The translations under genes and the position numbers were made by a program. This document shows, one piece after another, positions 1 to 9,167 of a stretch of 64,000 nt of DNA. The stretch spans positions 1,860,001-1,924,000 of the forward strand of contig NZ_CP049304.1 in the NCBI RefSeq assembly GCF_019444005.1, written 5' to 3'. The notes beneath the pieces were generated by a model that was not told the DNA's origin, did no database searches, and saw only the letters and a program-made list of their open reading frames with translations. The stretch is from Liquorilactobacillus nagelii DSM 13675 (GTDB lineage: Bacteria; Bacillota; Bacilli; Lactobacillales; Lactobacillaceae). How positions within the stretch are numbered: position 1 is the stretch's first letter; every line of letters begins with the position of its first letter.

Positions 1-1436
1 GCTTTTTTAAGAGCTAATTTAGTTTCATCATCCAAATGATTTGTTGGTTCATCCATAATTAGAAAATTACATGGTTTTAACTCAAGTAAACACAGCTTAA
101 CTTTAGTTTGTTCTCCACCACTCAGTAATTTAATTGGCTTCATAATATTACTGGCTGTTAGTCCTACTCGCGCCAACCGCTGACGAATTAATTTTGCTTC
201 AAGCTTTGGATATTGATCATGCACAATTTTTAATGGTGTTTGATCAGAATGATCCCAAGTTAAATCTTGACTGAAATAATTTACAACCACTGCATCTGTA
301 AAATTTGCTTGACCGCCGAAAACTTTAATTTTGCCCAAAATTGATTTAATTAAAGTTGATTTACCAACACCATTAAATCCTTGCAATACCATTTTTTCTC
401 CATGGCTTAAAGTAAAAGTTACCGGTTCTAATAGTGGTCGCTGATACCCAACAGACAAATCTTTAACAACTAGTGTTTCGGCTGACATGATTTCCAAATA
501 CGGAAATTTAAAGTTAGCCTGTTTGGCCGTTTCCGGTGGATCAACTAACTCCAATTTATCAAGCCTTTTTTGACGAGACTTAGCCAAAGTTGAACGCGAA
601 CCAGCTTTATTTTTTCGAATATAGGCTTCATCTTTTTCTATCTGCCGCTGCTGTTTAGCATAAGCCTTTTGTTGTGTTTCCAATTTTTGCTTTTTTTGTT
701 TCAAAGCTGATCGAAAACTGCCGGTGTACTTAGTAATTTTTCCTAGTGATACATCAATAATTGTATTGGTAATTCGTTCCAAAAAATTATAGTCATGAGA
801 AACCACCATAAAGCTACCACTAAAAGCATTTAAATAATTAATCAACCATTCAATGTGCTGAACATCTAAATAATTGGTTGGTTCATCTAGGAGTAACATA
901 TCAGGCTGCTCCAATAATAGCTTCGCTAAAATTATTTTTGACCGCTGACCACCACTGCATTCAGCAACTTGGCGTTCTTTTCCCAGTGCATCAATTCCTA
1001 AACCTGTCATTACTTGATCAATCTGCGTTTCCAATTCATAAAAATTGCCAGCTTCTAGCTGTTCTTGATAACGACCAGCCTTAGTCAATAACTCATCATC
1101 AGCTGTCTTGGCATATTTTTCATAACAAGCTACCTGAGCTTCACTAATCCGGTAGAGTTCAGCAAAGGCCGATTTCAGAAAATCAAAAATCGTTAAATCA
1201 TGCGCTGTTTGAGCATACTGATCTAAGTAACCGATTCTAATTCCATTTTGCCATTTAATCTGTCCGTCATCAGGAAGTTGCTGTCCAGTAATGATTTTGA
1301 TTAAAGTGCTTTTACCCGCACCGTTTTGGCCAATCACTCCCATGTGATCTTCTTTATTTACCCGAAAACTCGCCCGGTGATACAATTGCTTATCAGCAAA
1401 TGATTGCGACAAGTTTTCAACTTCTAAAATACTCAT
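1..1436 (-). CDS. ABC-F family ATP-binding protein (3' end beyond window)
   Basis: This is a soluble protein with two ABC ATPase domains and no membrane segments, typical of ABC-F translation factors and ribosome-protection proteins. The first domain has Walker A GQNGAGKST, signature CSGGQ and Walker B LLLDEPTNYLD. The second has GFNGVGKST, LSGGEQ and LIMDEPTNHLD. Between them lies a charged Lys/Gln/Arg-rich linker, the P-site tRNA interaction motif region in this family. The ATG at 1434-1436 follows AGAGGAAGAG. The C-terminus runs off the left edge. Whether it is a housekeeping factor (EttA/YbiT/YkpA type) or an antibiotic-resistance factor cannot be told from sequence alone. Confidence 0.93.
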   Translation of the reverse strand, partial: MSILEVENLSQSFADKQLYHRASFRVNKEDHMGVIGQNGAGKSTLIKIITGQQLPDDGQIKWQNGIRIGYLDQYAQTAHDLTIFDFLKSAFAELYRISEAQVACYEKYAKTADDELLTKAGRYQEQLEAGNFYELETQIDQVMTGLGIDALGKERQVAECSGGQRSKIILAKLLLEQPDMLLLDEPTNYLDVQHIEWLINYLNAFSGSFMVVSHDYNFLERITNTIIDVSLGKITKYTGSFRSALKQKKQKLETQQKAYAKQQRQIEKDEAYIRKNKAGSRSTLAKSRQKRLDKLELVDPPETAKQANFKFPYLEIMSAETLVVKDLSVGYQRPLLEPVTFTLSHGEKMVLQGFNGVGKSTLIKSILGKIKVFGGQANFTDAVVVNYFSQDLTWDHSDQTPLKIVHDQYPKLEAKLIRQRLARVGLTASNIMKPIKLLSGGEQTKVKLCLLELKPCNFLIMDEPTNHLDDETKLALKK

Positions 1437-1453
1437 TTTCTCTTCCTCTCAAA

Positions 1454-1476
1454 CTGAAAGTATATCATACTTTCAG
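1454..1476 (-). promoter_or_regulatory. Perfect 9-bp dyad upstream of the ABC-F gene
   Basis: CTGAAAGTA and TACTTTCAG form a perfect inverted repeat with a 5-nt loop, 18 bp upstream of the ABC-F start codon. On the minus strand it contains TATGATATACT, which could serve as a -10, so it may be an operator overlapping the promoter or a 5'-leader hairpin. No T-run follows, so it is not a terminator. Confidence 0.4.
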
Positions 1477-1497
1477 CTATGGCTCGCAATTTCATGC

Positions 1498-1537
1498 AAA
1501 AAAAACCAGCATAAAACGTCGAGATGTCTTATGCTGG
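1498..1537 (-). terminator. Intrinsic terminator after the 46-residue gene
   Basis: The arms CCAGCATAA (1506-1514) and TTATGCTGG (1529-1537) form a hairpin followed on the minus strand by eight T. It lies just past the stop codon of the small gene at 1559. Confidence 0.85.
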
Positions 1538-1558
1538 CAAGTTTAACTTAATCGATCT

Positions 1559-1699
1559 TTAGTTGGTTTTTTCTTCTAATTCGGCACGACTCTTTAAGAA
1601 TTCTAAAACCGCCTGATGCTGTGCACGACGTTTTTTAATGTTCTTCTGATTGACCGGGCGACGATCATTAGCAACACCTACGTGGGTATTTTGTGACAT
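1559..1699 (-). CDS. Small basic hypothetical protein, 46 aa
   Basis: A short frame from ATG (1697-1699) to TAA, preceded by a strong GGGAGGGG ribosome site and followed at once by an intrinsic terminator, so it looks like a genuine monocistronic gene. The protein is hydrophilic: an N-terminal part ending in a run of basic residues (NIKKRRAQHQ, around residues 20-29), then a predicted helix rich in Glu and Leu. There is no signal peptide, membrane segment or Cys pair. I do not recognise the family. Its size and charge would fit a nucleic-acid or ribosome-associated protein, but that is only a guess. Confidence 0.7.
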   Translation of the reverse strand: MSQNTHVGVANDRRPVNQKNIKKRRAQHQAVLEFLKSRAELEEKTN

Positions 1700-1788
1700 G
1701 CTGCGCCCCTCCCTTCAAATTTAACTTATGCATTTTTCAATTCTATACTGAAATGCAATTTTTTTCAAGTAATCTCCAACAAATATCA

Positions 1789-2688
1789 CTAGGCCTTCCG
1801 TTGACGATGGCTAGTACTTTCTTGCAGTCGGAATTTTAACAACGCTTGCAAAATATCAACCTGTTCGCGATATAATTCTTCCATTCCTAATTTTTGATAT
1901 AGAGCAAAAGCGGCTGAAACCATTTTGATTCCCTGTTCATAATCGCCATCTTCAATTACCTTAAGTCCCTTAAAGAAGTCTTTGCAGCCATTAGCATAAA
2001 CATTGTCAGCTGCCACCTCGATATGATCTAAAATACTAAAGTAAAGTGATGCTTGAGTCTCACGACCTGTTTTAATAAACAGCAAAATCGCTTCGCAGAG
2101 AACTTTAACCTTTAAATTCTCCATTCGTATATCCTGAGCGTCATCATTGTTAAACCATTCATGATCACTTAATAATTTATCAAGTGATGAACCATCAAAC
2201 ATAAAAATTGAGTCAGCCAATAATTCATATTCATAATGACTCCAATATTTGCTACGTGAAAGATAGTGAACTACTTCCCGTCTTTCTGGAAGGATACTCT
2301 CATGATGACCAAAATGTTTTTTCATCGCCAATGCTACCAATTTTAAATTATAAAAGCGTACCAATTGATTGCTTTGATAGTCGCGTTCAATTTTTTTCTC
2401 TAATAAACGAACTTCATTAAGATTTTTTTGTTTGAAAGCAGTCATCAAGTTCTCACGATATTCTTCATAATGAGTTCGTTCATTGTTTTGTTTCTCAAAA
2501 AGTGCAATAAATTCTGTTGAATCCACATTCAAACGATCAAGGATGTGTAAAAATGTATCAGCTGTCGTCTCAACTAAACCACTTTCATACTTGTAGTACA
2601 TCGATCGTGATAACAACCCATCGTAAATTGTTTTAGCTTTAATCCCCTTTGATGTTCGAATGCTTCTAATTAGTTCTCCCGTCTTCAT
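1789..2688 (-). CDS. Rgg/GadR/MutR family transcriptional regulator
   Basis: This 299-residue protein has an N-terminal XRE-type helix-turn-helix (about residues 5-60) with the YYKYESG segment typical of Rgg proteins, followed by a long all-helical C-terminal part resembling the TPR-like peptide-binding domain of the family. Rgg proteins act in the cytoplasm as peptide-responsive activators or repressors, often of a neighbouring gene. Here the gene is monocistronic and faces away from mscL. I found no convincing short hydrophobic peptide (SHP) gene with a ribosome site beside it. GGAGG lies unusually far (13 nt) from the ATG. Confidence 0.85.
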   Translation of the reverse strand: MKTGELIRSIRTSKGIKAKTIYDGLLSRSMYYKYESGLVETTADTFLHILDRLNVDSTEFIALFEKQNNERTHYEEYRENLMTAFKQKNLNEVRLLEKKIERDYQSNQLVRFYNLKLVALAMKKHFGHHESILPERREVVHYLSRSKYWSHYEYELLADSIFMFDGSSLDKLLSDHEWFNNDDAQDIRMENLKVKVLCEAILLFIKTGRETQASLYFSILDHIEVAADNVYANGCKDFFKGLKVIEDGDYEQGIKMVSAAFALYQKLGMEELYREQVDILQALLKFRLQESTSHRQRKA

Positions 2689-3079
2689 GATCTTTTAAAT
2701 TCCTCCACTCTTCGCGTTATAAAATATACAATCGTCTAAAAAATAAATTATTGAATACTGTAGTACCCTAAAATTGAAAACTTTTTAATGCGTTTAAAAA
2801 TTACCAATTTTAAGCCAATACAGTCTGATATTTTTTGGAGCTTCCCCATTTTTTTTATACTAAACTTCTCTTTTGGGAAACTATCGTTTTGATTAAGTAC
2901 CAAACTCTTACTTAAATATAGTACCAAAGAAGTCCAAAAAAGTAACCAATTATTTCCAATATTAGCAATTATTATGGAAACTAATAAAAATTGTAATTAT
3001 CTAAACTAACAAATTTGCTCATTAAGACGTTAAAAAGAATAGTTTTTGGAACACCAAAAAAAAATGGCTTTATTTCGCT
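2689..3079. other. AT-rich intergenic region upstream of rgg
   Basis: About 390 bp with no gene. It contains AGTACCAAA twice (2896-2904 and 2920-2928, 24 bp apart) and a related TAGTACC at 2761, which could be regulator sites for the adjacent Rgg. Nothing else is recognised. Confidence 0.35.
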
Positions 3080-3116
3080 AAAAAATCGGCAACAAAAACA
3101 GCAGTTTTTGTTGCCG
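3080..3116 (-). terminator. Intrinsic terminator after mscL
   Basis: A perfect 13-bp stem (3087-3099 with 3104-3116) with a 4-nt loop, followed on the minus strand by ATTTTTTAG. Confidence 0.9.
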
Positions 3117-3184
3117 ACTAGATATTATTTATATTGAAATAATAGTAATTCAAAAATAATAGCTATTACTATAATCGCTATCGA

Positions 3185-3553
3185 CTATTTTTTTTCCTTG
3201 AGCAAGTCACGAATTTCTTCTAACAATTTAACCTCGGGTGCAACAACCACCGGAGCTACTTCTTTTTTAGGAGTAAGCTTGTTGACTAATTTAACAATTA
3301 AGAAAACAACAAAGGCAATAATTAAGAAGTTAATAACTGAATTCAAAAAACTTCCAAATTTAAAAGTTGCATCACCAACTTTAAAAACCCAGTCCGAAAA
3401 ATCAATTCCGCCAATAAATAGACCAATAAACGGATTAATCAAATAATTAACTAATGATTTGACAATCGCTGTAAAAGCACTCCCAATAATTACCCCAACA
3501 GCTAAATCAATAACATTTCCACGTGAAATGAACTCTTTGAATTCTTTTATCAA
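3185..3553 (-). CDS. mscL: Large-conductance mechanosensitive channel MscL
   Basis: The 122-residue protein has the MscL layout: a short amphipathic N-terminus ([20 protein letters not shown]), TM1 with the Gly/Ala-rich pore segment [13 protein letters not shown], a periplasmic loop, TM2 (about residues 65-87) and a cytoplasmic helix ending [14 protein letters not shown]. MscL opens under membrane tension to release solutes during hypo-osmotic shock. The start is TTG (3551-3553) after GGGGAC. It is a single gene with its own terminator. Confidence 0.95.
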   Translation of the reverse strand: MIKEFKEFISRGNVIDLAVGVIIGSAFTAIVKSLVNYLINPFIGLFIGGIDFSDWVFKVGDATFKFGSFLNSVINFLIIAFVVFLIVKLVNKLTPKKEVAPVVVAPEVKLLEEIRDLLKEKK

Positions 3554-3723
3554 AATTGCACGTCCCCTTTTTATATATTAAGAACACTTTAGCAATCCAC
3601 AAAAACATTTTCAAGTATTAACAACTAATAAATCAAAATTAATTTGCTAAACGAGTCAAAAACTTTCCGTTATAGTTGCAGTTATGCTAACTTTAAATAA
3701 ACACGTGAAAGGAATAACCTACA

Positions 3724-6375
3724 ATGGCAAAAAAATATCACCAACTTACCGTCAAAGAAGCTCTTGCTGTGCTAGCCTCAACATCCTCTGGTTTAACACC
3801 GATTGAAGTTAACAAGCGACTTACTAAATTTGGGTCAAACACTTTAAATACTCAAAAAAATGCTTCTTTGTTGGAAAAATTCTTTAATCAATTTAAGAAT
3901 CTGATGATCATTATTTTACTGATTGCAGCTATTATTGCCTTGTTTGCCGGCGATTTATCTGATGCTATCATTATTTTCCTAGTTGTAATTTTGAATGCTG
4001 TTTTTGGAGTCTTTCAGGAAGCCAAGGCCGAAAATGCCATTAACGCACTTAAAAAAATGACTACTACTACTTCTCGCGTTAAGCGAGCGGGAAAAATTAT
4101 GATTATTAAGAGTGCCGACCTTGTTCCTGGAGACATCGTGTTATTAGAAGCTGGAGAGATCATTCCAGCTGATTTGCGATTACTGAAAACCAATAATTTA
4201 AAAATCGAAGAAGCTGCTTTGACAGGTGAGTCAGTTCCCGTTGAAAAATCAGCGGCAGTTTTAACGGCTAGCGAGCTGCCCCTAGGCGATCGTCATAATT
4301 TAGCCTATATGAATACTAACGTTACTTACGGAACGGCTGAAGGAGTCGTGATCGCGATTGGCATGCAAACTGAGGTTGGTAAAATTGCTACGATGCTTAA
4401 TAAAGCTGAATCAGCGACCACTCCCTTACAAAAAAACATTACCCATCTTAGCAAATTACTAAGTATTTTAATTTTAGTAATTGCTGCCTTAGTTTTTATT
4501 ATCGGAATTGCTTTACACCGTTCAAGTGTTTTAAATATGCTTTTAACCTCAATCTCGCTAGCTGTTGCTGCAATTCCGGAGGGTTTACCGGCAATTGTAA
4601 CCATAACTTTAGCTTTAGGCACTCAAGTTATGGCTAAGAAGAAAGCCTTGATTCGTAAATTACCAGCAGTTGAATCCTTAGGAGCAACTCAAATTATTGC
4701 TTCTGACAAAACTGGAACCCTAACACAAAATAAAATGTCTGTTGAAAAAATTTACCGCAATTTGAAATTATCAACCGTTGCAACCTACTCAACTAACTTG
4801 AATGATCCCTTGGTTCAAGCAATGGTTTTAGCTAATGATAGCCAACAAACCGAGCAAGGTTTAAGTGGTGATCCAACCGAAACAGCTTTAATCCAATTTG
4901 CTTTGGATCAAAATTTAAATGTTGCTAAATTAAAACAAGACTTCAGCCGGCAAGCTTCAATTCCATTTGATTCAGAACGAAAACTAATGTCAGCTGTTAC
5001 AAACATCCCTAATTCGACAAAAAAACAATTATTTACCAAAGGCGCTTTAGATGAATTACTCCAACGTTCAAGCAAAATTCTAGATAATAACCAAGTTAGA
5101 GAATTAACCATTGCCGACAAAAAAACTATTTTAGCAGCAAATCATCAGCTAGCAACTCAAGCCTTACGTGTATTGGCATTCGCCTATGCGCCTTTCAATC
5201 AACCAGCAACTACTGACATATCATCGCAAAGTGCTGAAAGAGACCTGATTTTTATCGGAATGGTTGGAATGATTGATCCGCAACGTCCTGAAGTCAAACA
5301 AGCCATTGCTGAAGCTAAGAGTGCTGGAATTAGGACCTTAATGATTACAGGTGATCATCGTGACACTGCAACTGCCATTGCCCAAAGATTGGAAATTATT
5401 CAACCAGCTGATCAAGCAGGTGTCATTACTGGCCATGAATTAGATCAATTACCAACTGCTGAGTTAGAAAAACAAATTGAGCAATGGTCCGTTTATGCAC
5501 GCGTTGCTCCTGAACACAAAGTGAAAATTGTTAAGGCTTGGCAGAAAAAAGGCAAAATTGTCGCAATGACCGGTGATGGGGTTAATGATGCTCCCGCTTT
5601 AAAGACTGCTGATATTGGAGTTGGAATGGGAATTACCGGTACCGAAGTCGCCAAAAATGCTAGTGATATCATCTTATCTGATGATAATTTTGCAACAATT
5701 ATTGCTGCCGTTCGTGAAGGACGACGCGTCTTTGCCAACATTCAAAAATCACTTCAATACTTACTGTCAGCTAACTTAGGGGAAGTTCTAACACTCTTTT
5801 TAATGACCATGCTTGGTTGGGACATTTTCGCACCGGCACAAATTTTATGGATTAATCTAGTAACTGATACTTTTCCCGCAATTGCTTTAGGAGTTGAAAA
5901 AGCTGAAGCGGATATTATGAAGCGAACACCGCGCGGCTCAAAAGCTACTTTCTTCTCCGATGGGGTCATGTCCAGTATCCTTTACCAAGGTTTACTCGAA
6001 GGTGGATTGACTCTTGGTGTCTATTGGCTTGCTTTAACATTTCCTTTCCATCATTCAAGTAGTTTAATTCATGCTGACGCCTTGACGATGGCTTTTGCAA
6101 CCTTAGGCTTAATTCAGTTGCTCCATGCATTCAACTCGAAGTCGTTACATGGAACAATCTTTACCAGCAAATTATTTAACAATCGTACCTTTAATTGGTC
6201 GATTATCTTGGCGAGTGTTTTAATGTTTGCTACAATTTTGATTCCAGCTTTCAATGACACCTTCAAAGTAACCGGCTTAGCTTGGCAGCAATGGCTAGTT
6301 GTTTTGATTGGTGGCAGTTTGATGCTAGTAATCGTTGAACTTGTGAAACTCATTCAACGAATTCTGAAAAAATAA
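3724..6375 (+). CDS. Calcium-type (P2A) P-type ATPase
   Basis: An 883-residue P-type ATPase. In order: cation_ATPase_N domain, TM1-2, actuator domain with LTGESVPVEK, TM3-4 with PEGLP, phosphorylation motif DKTGTLTQN (Asp328), nucleotide-binding region, the hinge TGDGVNDAPAL, then six C-terminal TM segments. TM4 PEGLP, TM5 NLGE and TM6 NLVTD preserve the Ca2+ ligands of SERCA-type pumps, so Ca2+ export from the cytoplasm is the likely role; some bacterial members also affect Mn2+. ATG follows AAAGGA. It is monocistronic and ends at a terminator shared with the convergent gene. Confidence 0.92.
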   Translation: MAKKYHQLTVKEALAVLASTSSGLTPIEVNKRLTKFGSNTLNTQKNASLLEKFFNQFKNLMIIILLIAAIIALFAGDLSDAIIIFLVVILNAVFGVFQEAKAENAINALKKMTTTTSRVKRAGKIMIIKSADLVPGDIVLLEAGEIIPADLRLLKTNNLKIEEAALTGESVPVEKSAAVLTASELPLGDRHNLAYMNTNVTYGTAEGVVIAIGMQTEVGKIATMLNKAESATTPLQKNITHLSKLLSILILVIAALVFIIGIALHRSSVLNMLLTSISLAVAAIPEGLPAIVTITLALGTQVMAKKKALIRKLPAVESLGATQIIASDKTGTLTQNKMSVEKIYRNLKLSTVATYSTNLNDPLVQAMVLANDSQQTEQGLSGDPTETALIQFALDQNLNVAKLKQDFSRQASIPFDSERKLMSAVTNIPNSTKKQLFTKGALDELLQRSSKILDNNQVRELTIADKKTILAANHQLATQALRVLAFAYAPFNQPATTDISSQSAERDLIFIGMVGMIDPQRPEVKQAIAEAKSAGIRTLMITGDHRDTATAIAQRLEIIQPADQAGVITGHELDQLPTAELEKQIEQWSVYARVAPEHKVKIVKAWQKKGKIVAMTGDGVNDAPALKTADIGVGMGITGTEVAKNASDIILSDDNFATIIAAVREGRRVFANIQKSLQYLLSANLGEVLTLFLMTMLGWDIFAPAQILWINLVTDTFPAIALGVEKAEADIMKRTPRGSKATFFSDGVMSSILYQGLLEGGLTLGVYWLALTFPFHHSSSLIHADALTMAFATLGLIQLLHAFNSKSLHGTIFTSKLFNNRTFNWSIILASVLMFATILIPAFNDTFKVTGLAWQQWLVVLIGGSLMLVIVELVKLIQRILKK

Positions 6376-6384
6376 CGATTAACT

Positions 6385-6430
6385 AAATAAATGCCCTCTA
6401 ATTTTTTAAATTGAGAGGCATTTATTTTTA
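6385..6430. terminator. Bidirectional terminator between the Ca2+ ATPase and the XRE gene
   Basis: An imperfect long stem, AAATAAATGCC paired with GGCATTTATTT plus inner pairs, with T-runs on both sides. It lies between convergent genes. Confidence 0.8.
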
Positions 6431-7039
6431 TTTATTAACTTTTTTCCTCAGGATAAGGGTAAATAATAATCCTACTCCGACTACGGTTAGAGCAACACCT
6501 ATCGAAATTGTTTTGAATGATAGTGCGATCATTCCTGAAATTATGAGAAAAGCTGGTAAGATGACTGCATATTTTAATCCATTGTCACCCGATAGATACT
6601 TTTGCCATTGATACTTCAAGCCCAATAAACGAGTCTGATTAAAATTATTTAGATCGAAAATCGCCGAAAAGGTTAGCAGTACCATCAGTAAAATTGGCAA
6701 AATAAATGCACCTAAGTGAATTAAATTAAAGACATCACCTAATAATAGGCTACATAAAAGTAAATCAATTAGAATTAAATTTCGATAAATCGGCTTAAGT
6801 TCTTTGCTTACTTCTCTTTTTTCTAAATACTCTCGCATTCCAACATCTTCTTTTAATAAAGTATCGAGTGAAATATGATAATAATCACTTAGTTTAATCA
6901 AACTGGCCACATCAGGGTAAGTTTTTTCGTTTTCCCAATTTGAAATTGTTTGCCGGGTAATAAAAAATTTCTGAGCAACTGCTCCTTGCGTTAAATTCAT
7001 TTCTGTCCTAGCTTTTTGTAACCGCTCGCCAAATCTCAT
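6428..7039 (-). CDS. XRE-type membrane-anchored regulator
   Basis: A 203-residue protein with an N-terminal XRE helix-turn-helix (about residues 2-60, motif TRQTISNWENEKTYPD) and four predicted TM segments in two pairs. This HTH-plus-membrane architecture is common in Lactobacillales but its targets are mostly unknown. The start chosen is ATG at 7037-7039 because GAGGAGGG lies 6 nt upstream; an in-frame extension to 7105 has no ribosome site and would add an unlikely hydrophobic stretch before the HTH. A related, frameshifted gene lies at 24841-25472. Confidence 0.82.
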   Translation of the reverse strand: MRFGERLQKARTEMNLTQGAVAQKFFITRQTISNWENEKTYPDVASLIKLSDYYHISLDTLLKEDVGMREYLEKREVSKELKPIYRNLILIDLLLCSLLLGDVFNLIHLGAFILPILLMVLLTFSAIFDLNNFNQTRLLGLKYQWQKYLSGDNGLKYAVILPAFLIISGMIALSFKTISIGVALTVVGVGLLFTLILRKKVNK

Positions 7040-7085
7040 CAGAGCCCTCCTCACTTGCAAGTTAATTGTGACTAAAAAAAGCAAA

Positions 7086-7118
7086 AAGAGCAAGCAAAGA
7101 ATCATTGCTTGCCCTTTT
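7086..7118 (-). terminator. Intrinsic terminator after the aldo/keto reductase
   Basis: GCAAGCAA (7090-7097) pairs with TTGCTTGC (7105-7112). On the minus strand it is followed by TCTTTTTGCTTTTTTT. Confidence 0.85.
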
Positions 7119-7168
7119 CTAAGGGTTTCTTCAGCTAAACTGCTTAGTAAACAAATATAATCGACCGC

Positions 7169-8083
7169 TTAAACTTCTTTGAACAATTGATCAATTTGCT
7201 GATACTCATCCATCGTCAACTTAACCGTCAACGCTTTGACATTACTACGAACTTGTTCAGGTTTACGAGCACCAGGAATCACAACTCCAATTGCTGGATT
7301 AGCTAAATACCAGGCTAGAATCGTTTGAGCAACCGTTGCATCATGTTGTTTAGCAATTGTTCTAACTTGATCAACATTAGCGATAATCTGCTTAAATTCC
7401 TCAGTAGTAAACTGCTTAAATTTTGTTGCATCATTTTCCTGATATTTACCAGTTAACAATCCAGCTGCCAATGGAAAATATGGGACGAAGGTAATATTGT
7501 TAGCCTTTAAGTACGGGAACAACTCTTTTTCTGCTTGACGATGAACCAAACTATAGTGATCCTCAACAATGTCTACACCGCCTGCTTGGTTAGCTTCTTT
7601 AACTTGATCCAAAGTAAAATTCGAAATTCCAACCGCCTTAATCTTCCCAGCTTTTTTCAAATCATTTAAGGCCGCAACGGCTTCTGCTTTTGGTGTCTGA
7701 TCATCTGGAAAATGAATATAGAAAATATCAATATAGTCAGTTTTCAGGCGCTTCAGCGCATCATCGACAGCTTGCTTCAGAAAAGCTGGTTGGTTATTTA
7801 TTTTCAAATCATGCTGCGGATCTTGAGCTGCTTTGGTGGCAATTACAACCTTCTCACGATCATATTTTTGAATAACATCTCCAATAATTTCTTCAGAGCG
7901 CCCCAAACCATACATGTAAGCAGTGTCTAGTAGTTGAATTCCTTGTTCTAAAGCTTCTTTAACAACAGCATAACCATCTTGATCTTGCAAGTTCTTGAAC
8001 AAATTATGCCCGCCAACTTTATTCGTTCCTAAACCTAGTTTAGTTGTAACTACCGAACTATTTCCAATATTAATTGTTGTCAT
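7169..8083 (-). CDS. Aldo/keto reductase
   Basis: A 304-residue NADP-dependent aldo/keto reductase (TIM barrel). The catalytic tetrad is visible: Asp53 and Tyr58 (LLDTAYMYG), Lys84 (ATKAA) and His124 (YIHFPDD). The cofactor-binding end has VIPGARKPEQV. It probably reduces small aldehydes or ketones; the substrate cannot be inferred. The start is ATG 8081-8083 with GGAG 8 nt upstream; the reading frame stays open further upstream but without a ribosome site. It lies downstream of the lipid kinase gene with a 74-bp gap, so the two could be cotranscribed. Confidence 0.9.
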   Translation of the reverse strand: MTTINIGNSSVVTTKLGLGTNKVGGHNLFKNLQDQDGYAVVKEALEQGIQLLDTAYMYGLGRSEEIIGDVIQKYDREKVVIATKAAQDPQHDLKINNQPAFLKQAVDDALKRLKTDYIDIFYIHFPDDQTPKAEAVAALNDLKKAGKIKAVGISNFTLDQVKEANQAGGVDIVEDHYSLVHRQAEKELFPYLKANNITFVPYFPLAAGLLTGKYQENDATKFKQFTTEEFKQIIANVDQVRTIAKQHDATVAQTILAWYLANPAIGVVIPGARKPEQVRSNVKALTVKLTMDEYQQIDQLFKEV

Positions 8084-8157
8084 AAAAGCACTCCTTTTTA
8101 TCAATGTAACTTCATTATAAAAGCACTTACAAATAAAAAGTACAACTTTGCTCAACA

Positions 8158-9045
8158 TTAAAAGATTTTTTCAGTAACACAACATTCAATAAAATTAGGA
8201 TGCCAACTTAACTGTAATGGCAAATACGGTCCTGGATCACCATCAATTCGAGTTGAAATTCTTTTATCAGATAAAGTTCGGACGTTTAATTTTTTAAAAT
8301 CAAAAGAAGTTAGCGTTGTCGAGCGCCGTAAATTACCTGTCAAAGCAAAATAACCATAATTCAGCAGTTTATTGATTTTCATGTTATTCAGCATTGTTAG
8401 ATGCAGACTATTGCTATCTTCTTCCAAGTAACGTCGACCAGCAATATAATTTGAAGTGGAAATTAAGCAGACCCAAACCTTGGCATCCATTGCAACTAAC
8501 GAATTGTAAAACTCAATTGGATAAGAACGCTGTTTCGGTAATTGCTTAATTGCTTGCCAAGGATATACCAAAAGACCATATTTTTGTTTATCTTGTTGGC
8601 GAACTCGATTAGATACCTCGGCTAAACTACCAAACATCAGTGAACTAACAATTGCCTGTCCATTACACTCGCCAATGCCAATTGAACGATGACTTTCAGC
8701 TAAAATTACTTTCAATGCCTCATGATACTCTAACGGTAAATTCCATTTTTGAGCAAAATTATTCACGGTTCCTGCGGGGATTACACCTAGAACTGGTCGT
8801 TGTTTAACATGCAACAATCCGGTTAAAGCAACATTTAAAGTTCCATCTCCTCCAATACAAATTAATCGCTGATAGCCAGCTGACTGTGTACGAATCTTTT
8901 CTATTGCTTCTTCTTTAGAGGAAGTCAATAACTTCTCTGCTTGTTGACCATTCTTTTCTAATTGTTCAACTACATAGTCGGCAATTTCAGCAGATTTGCC
9001 CTCACCAGATTTACTATTGAAAAAAATCAAATTTTTTTTGGTCAT
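8158..9045 (-). CDS. Diacylglycerol-kinase-family lipid kinase
   Basis: A 295-residue protein of the DagK/YegS/BmrU family. The nucleotide-binding motif GGDGT lies at residues 65-69 and the second conserved block GVIPAGTVNNFA follows; the C-terminal half is the beta-sandwich domain. Members phosphorylate diacylglycerol or related lipids at the cytoplasmic membrane face, recycling DAG released by lipoteichoic acid synthesis. The start is ATG 9043-9045, preceded by AAAGGAGCTGAGAAA; an upstream ATG at 9061 lacks a good ribosome site. The exact lipid substrate is not known. Confidence 0.87.
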   Translation of the reverse strand: MTKKNLIFFNSKSGEGKSAEIADYVVEQLEKNGQQAEKLLTSSKEEAIEKIRTQSAGYQRLICIGGDGTLNVALTGLLHVKQRPVLGVIPAGTVNNFAQKWNLPLEYHEALKVILAESHRSIGIGECNGQAIVSSLMFGSLAEVSNRVRQQDKQKYGLLVYPWQAIKQLPKQRSYPIEFYNSLVAMDAKVWVCLISTSNYIAGRRYLEEDSNSLHLTMLNNMKINKLLNYGYFALTGNLRRSTTLTSFDFKKLNVRTLSDKRISTRIDGDPGPYLPLQLSWHPNFIECCVTEKIF

Positions 9046-9147
9046 TTTCTCAGCTCCTTTCATTTCTTTTCAATCATTTCCATCCAATTTAATTATACTA
9101 TAAAGTCTGGTGCAATCAGTATCTTAAAGGCTCGATTGATTTTTTTA

Positions 9148-9161
9148 TAAGGCTCACCTAA
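9148..9161. promoter_or_regulatory. Candidate MntR-type operator of mntH
   Basis: TAAGGCTCACCTAA is an inverted repeat (TaAGG-N4-CCTaA) resembling DtxR/MntR-family operators. It sits 6 bp upstream of the -35 of the mntH promoter. The assignment is inference from motif shape and gene function. Confidence 0.45.
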
Positions 9162-9167
9162 AAAATG

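Noticed and set aside
2788..2892. A 34-codon plus-strand frame ending in a hydrophobic stretch upstream of the rgg gene, a possible SHP pheromone precursor
   Set aside because: It has no ribosome binding site, starts in an AT-rich stretch, and its C-terminus lacks the small aliphatic/Gly pattern of SHP peptides.
3515..3530. ATTTCCACGTGAAATG inside mscL as a second parS site
   Set aside because: Only the inner 12 bases match the consensus; both outer pairs differ and it lies in coding sequence, so chance is likely.
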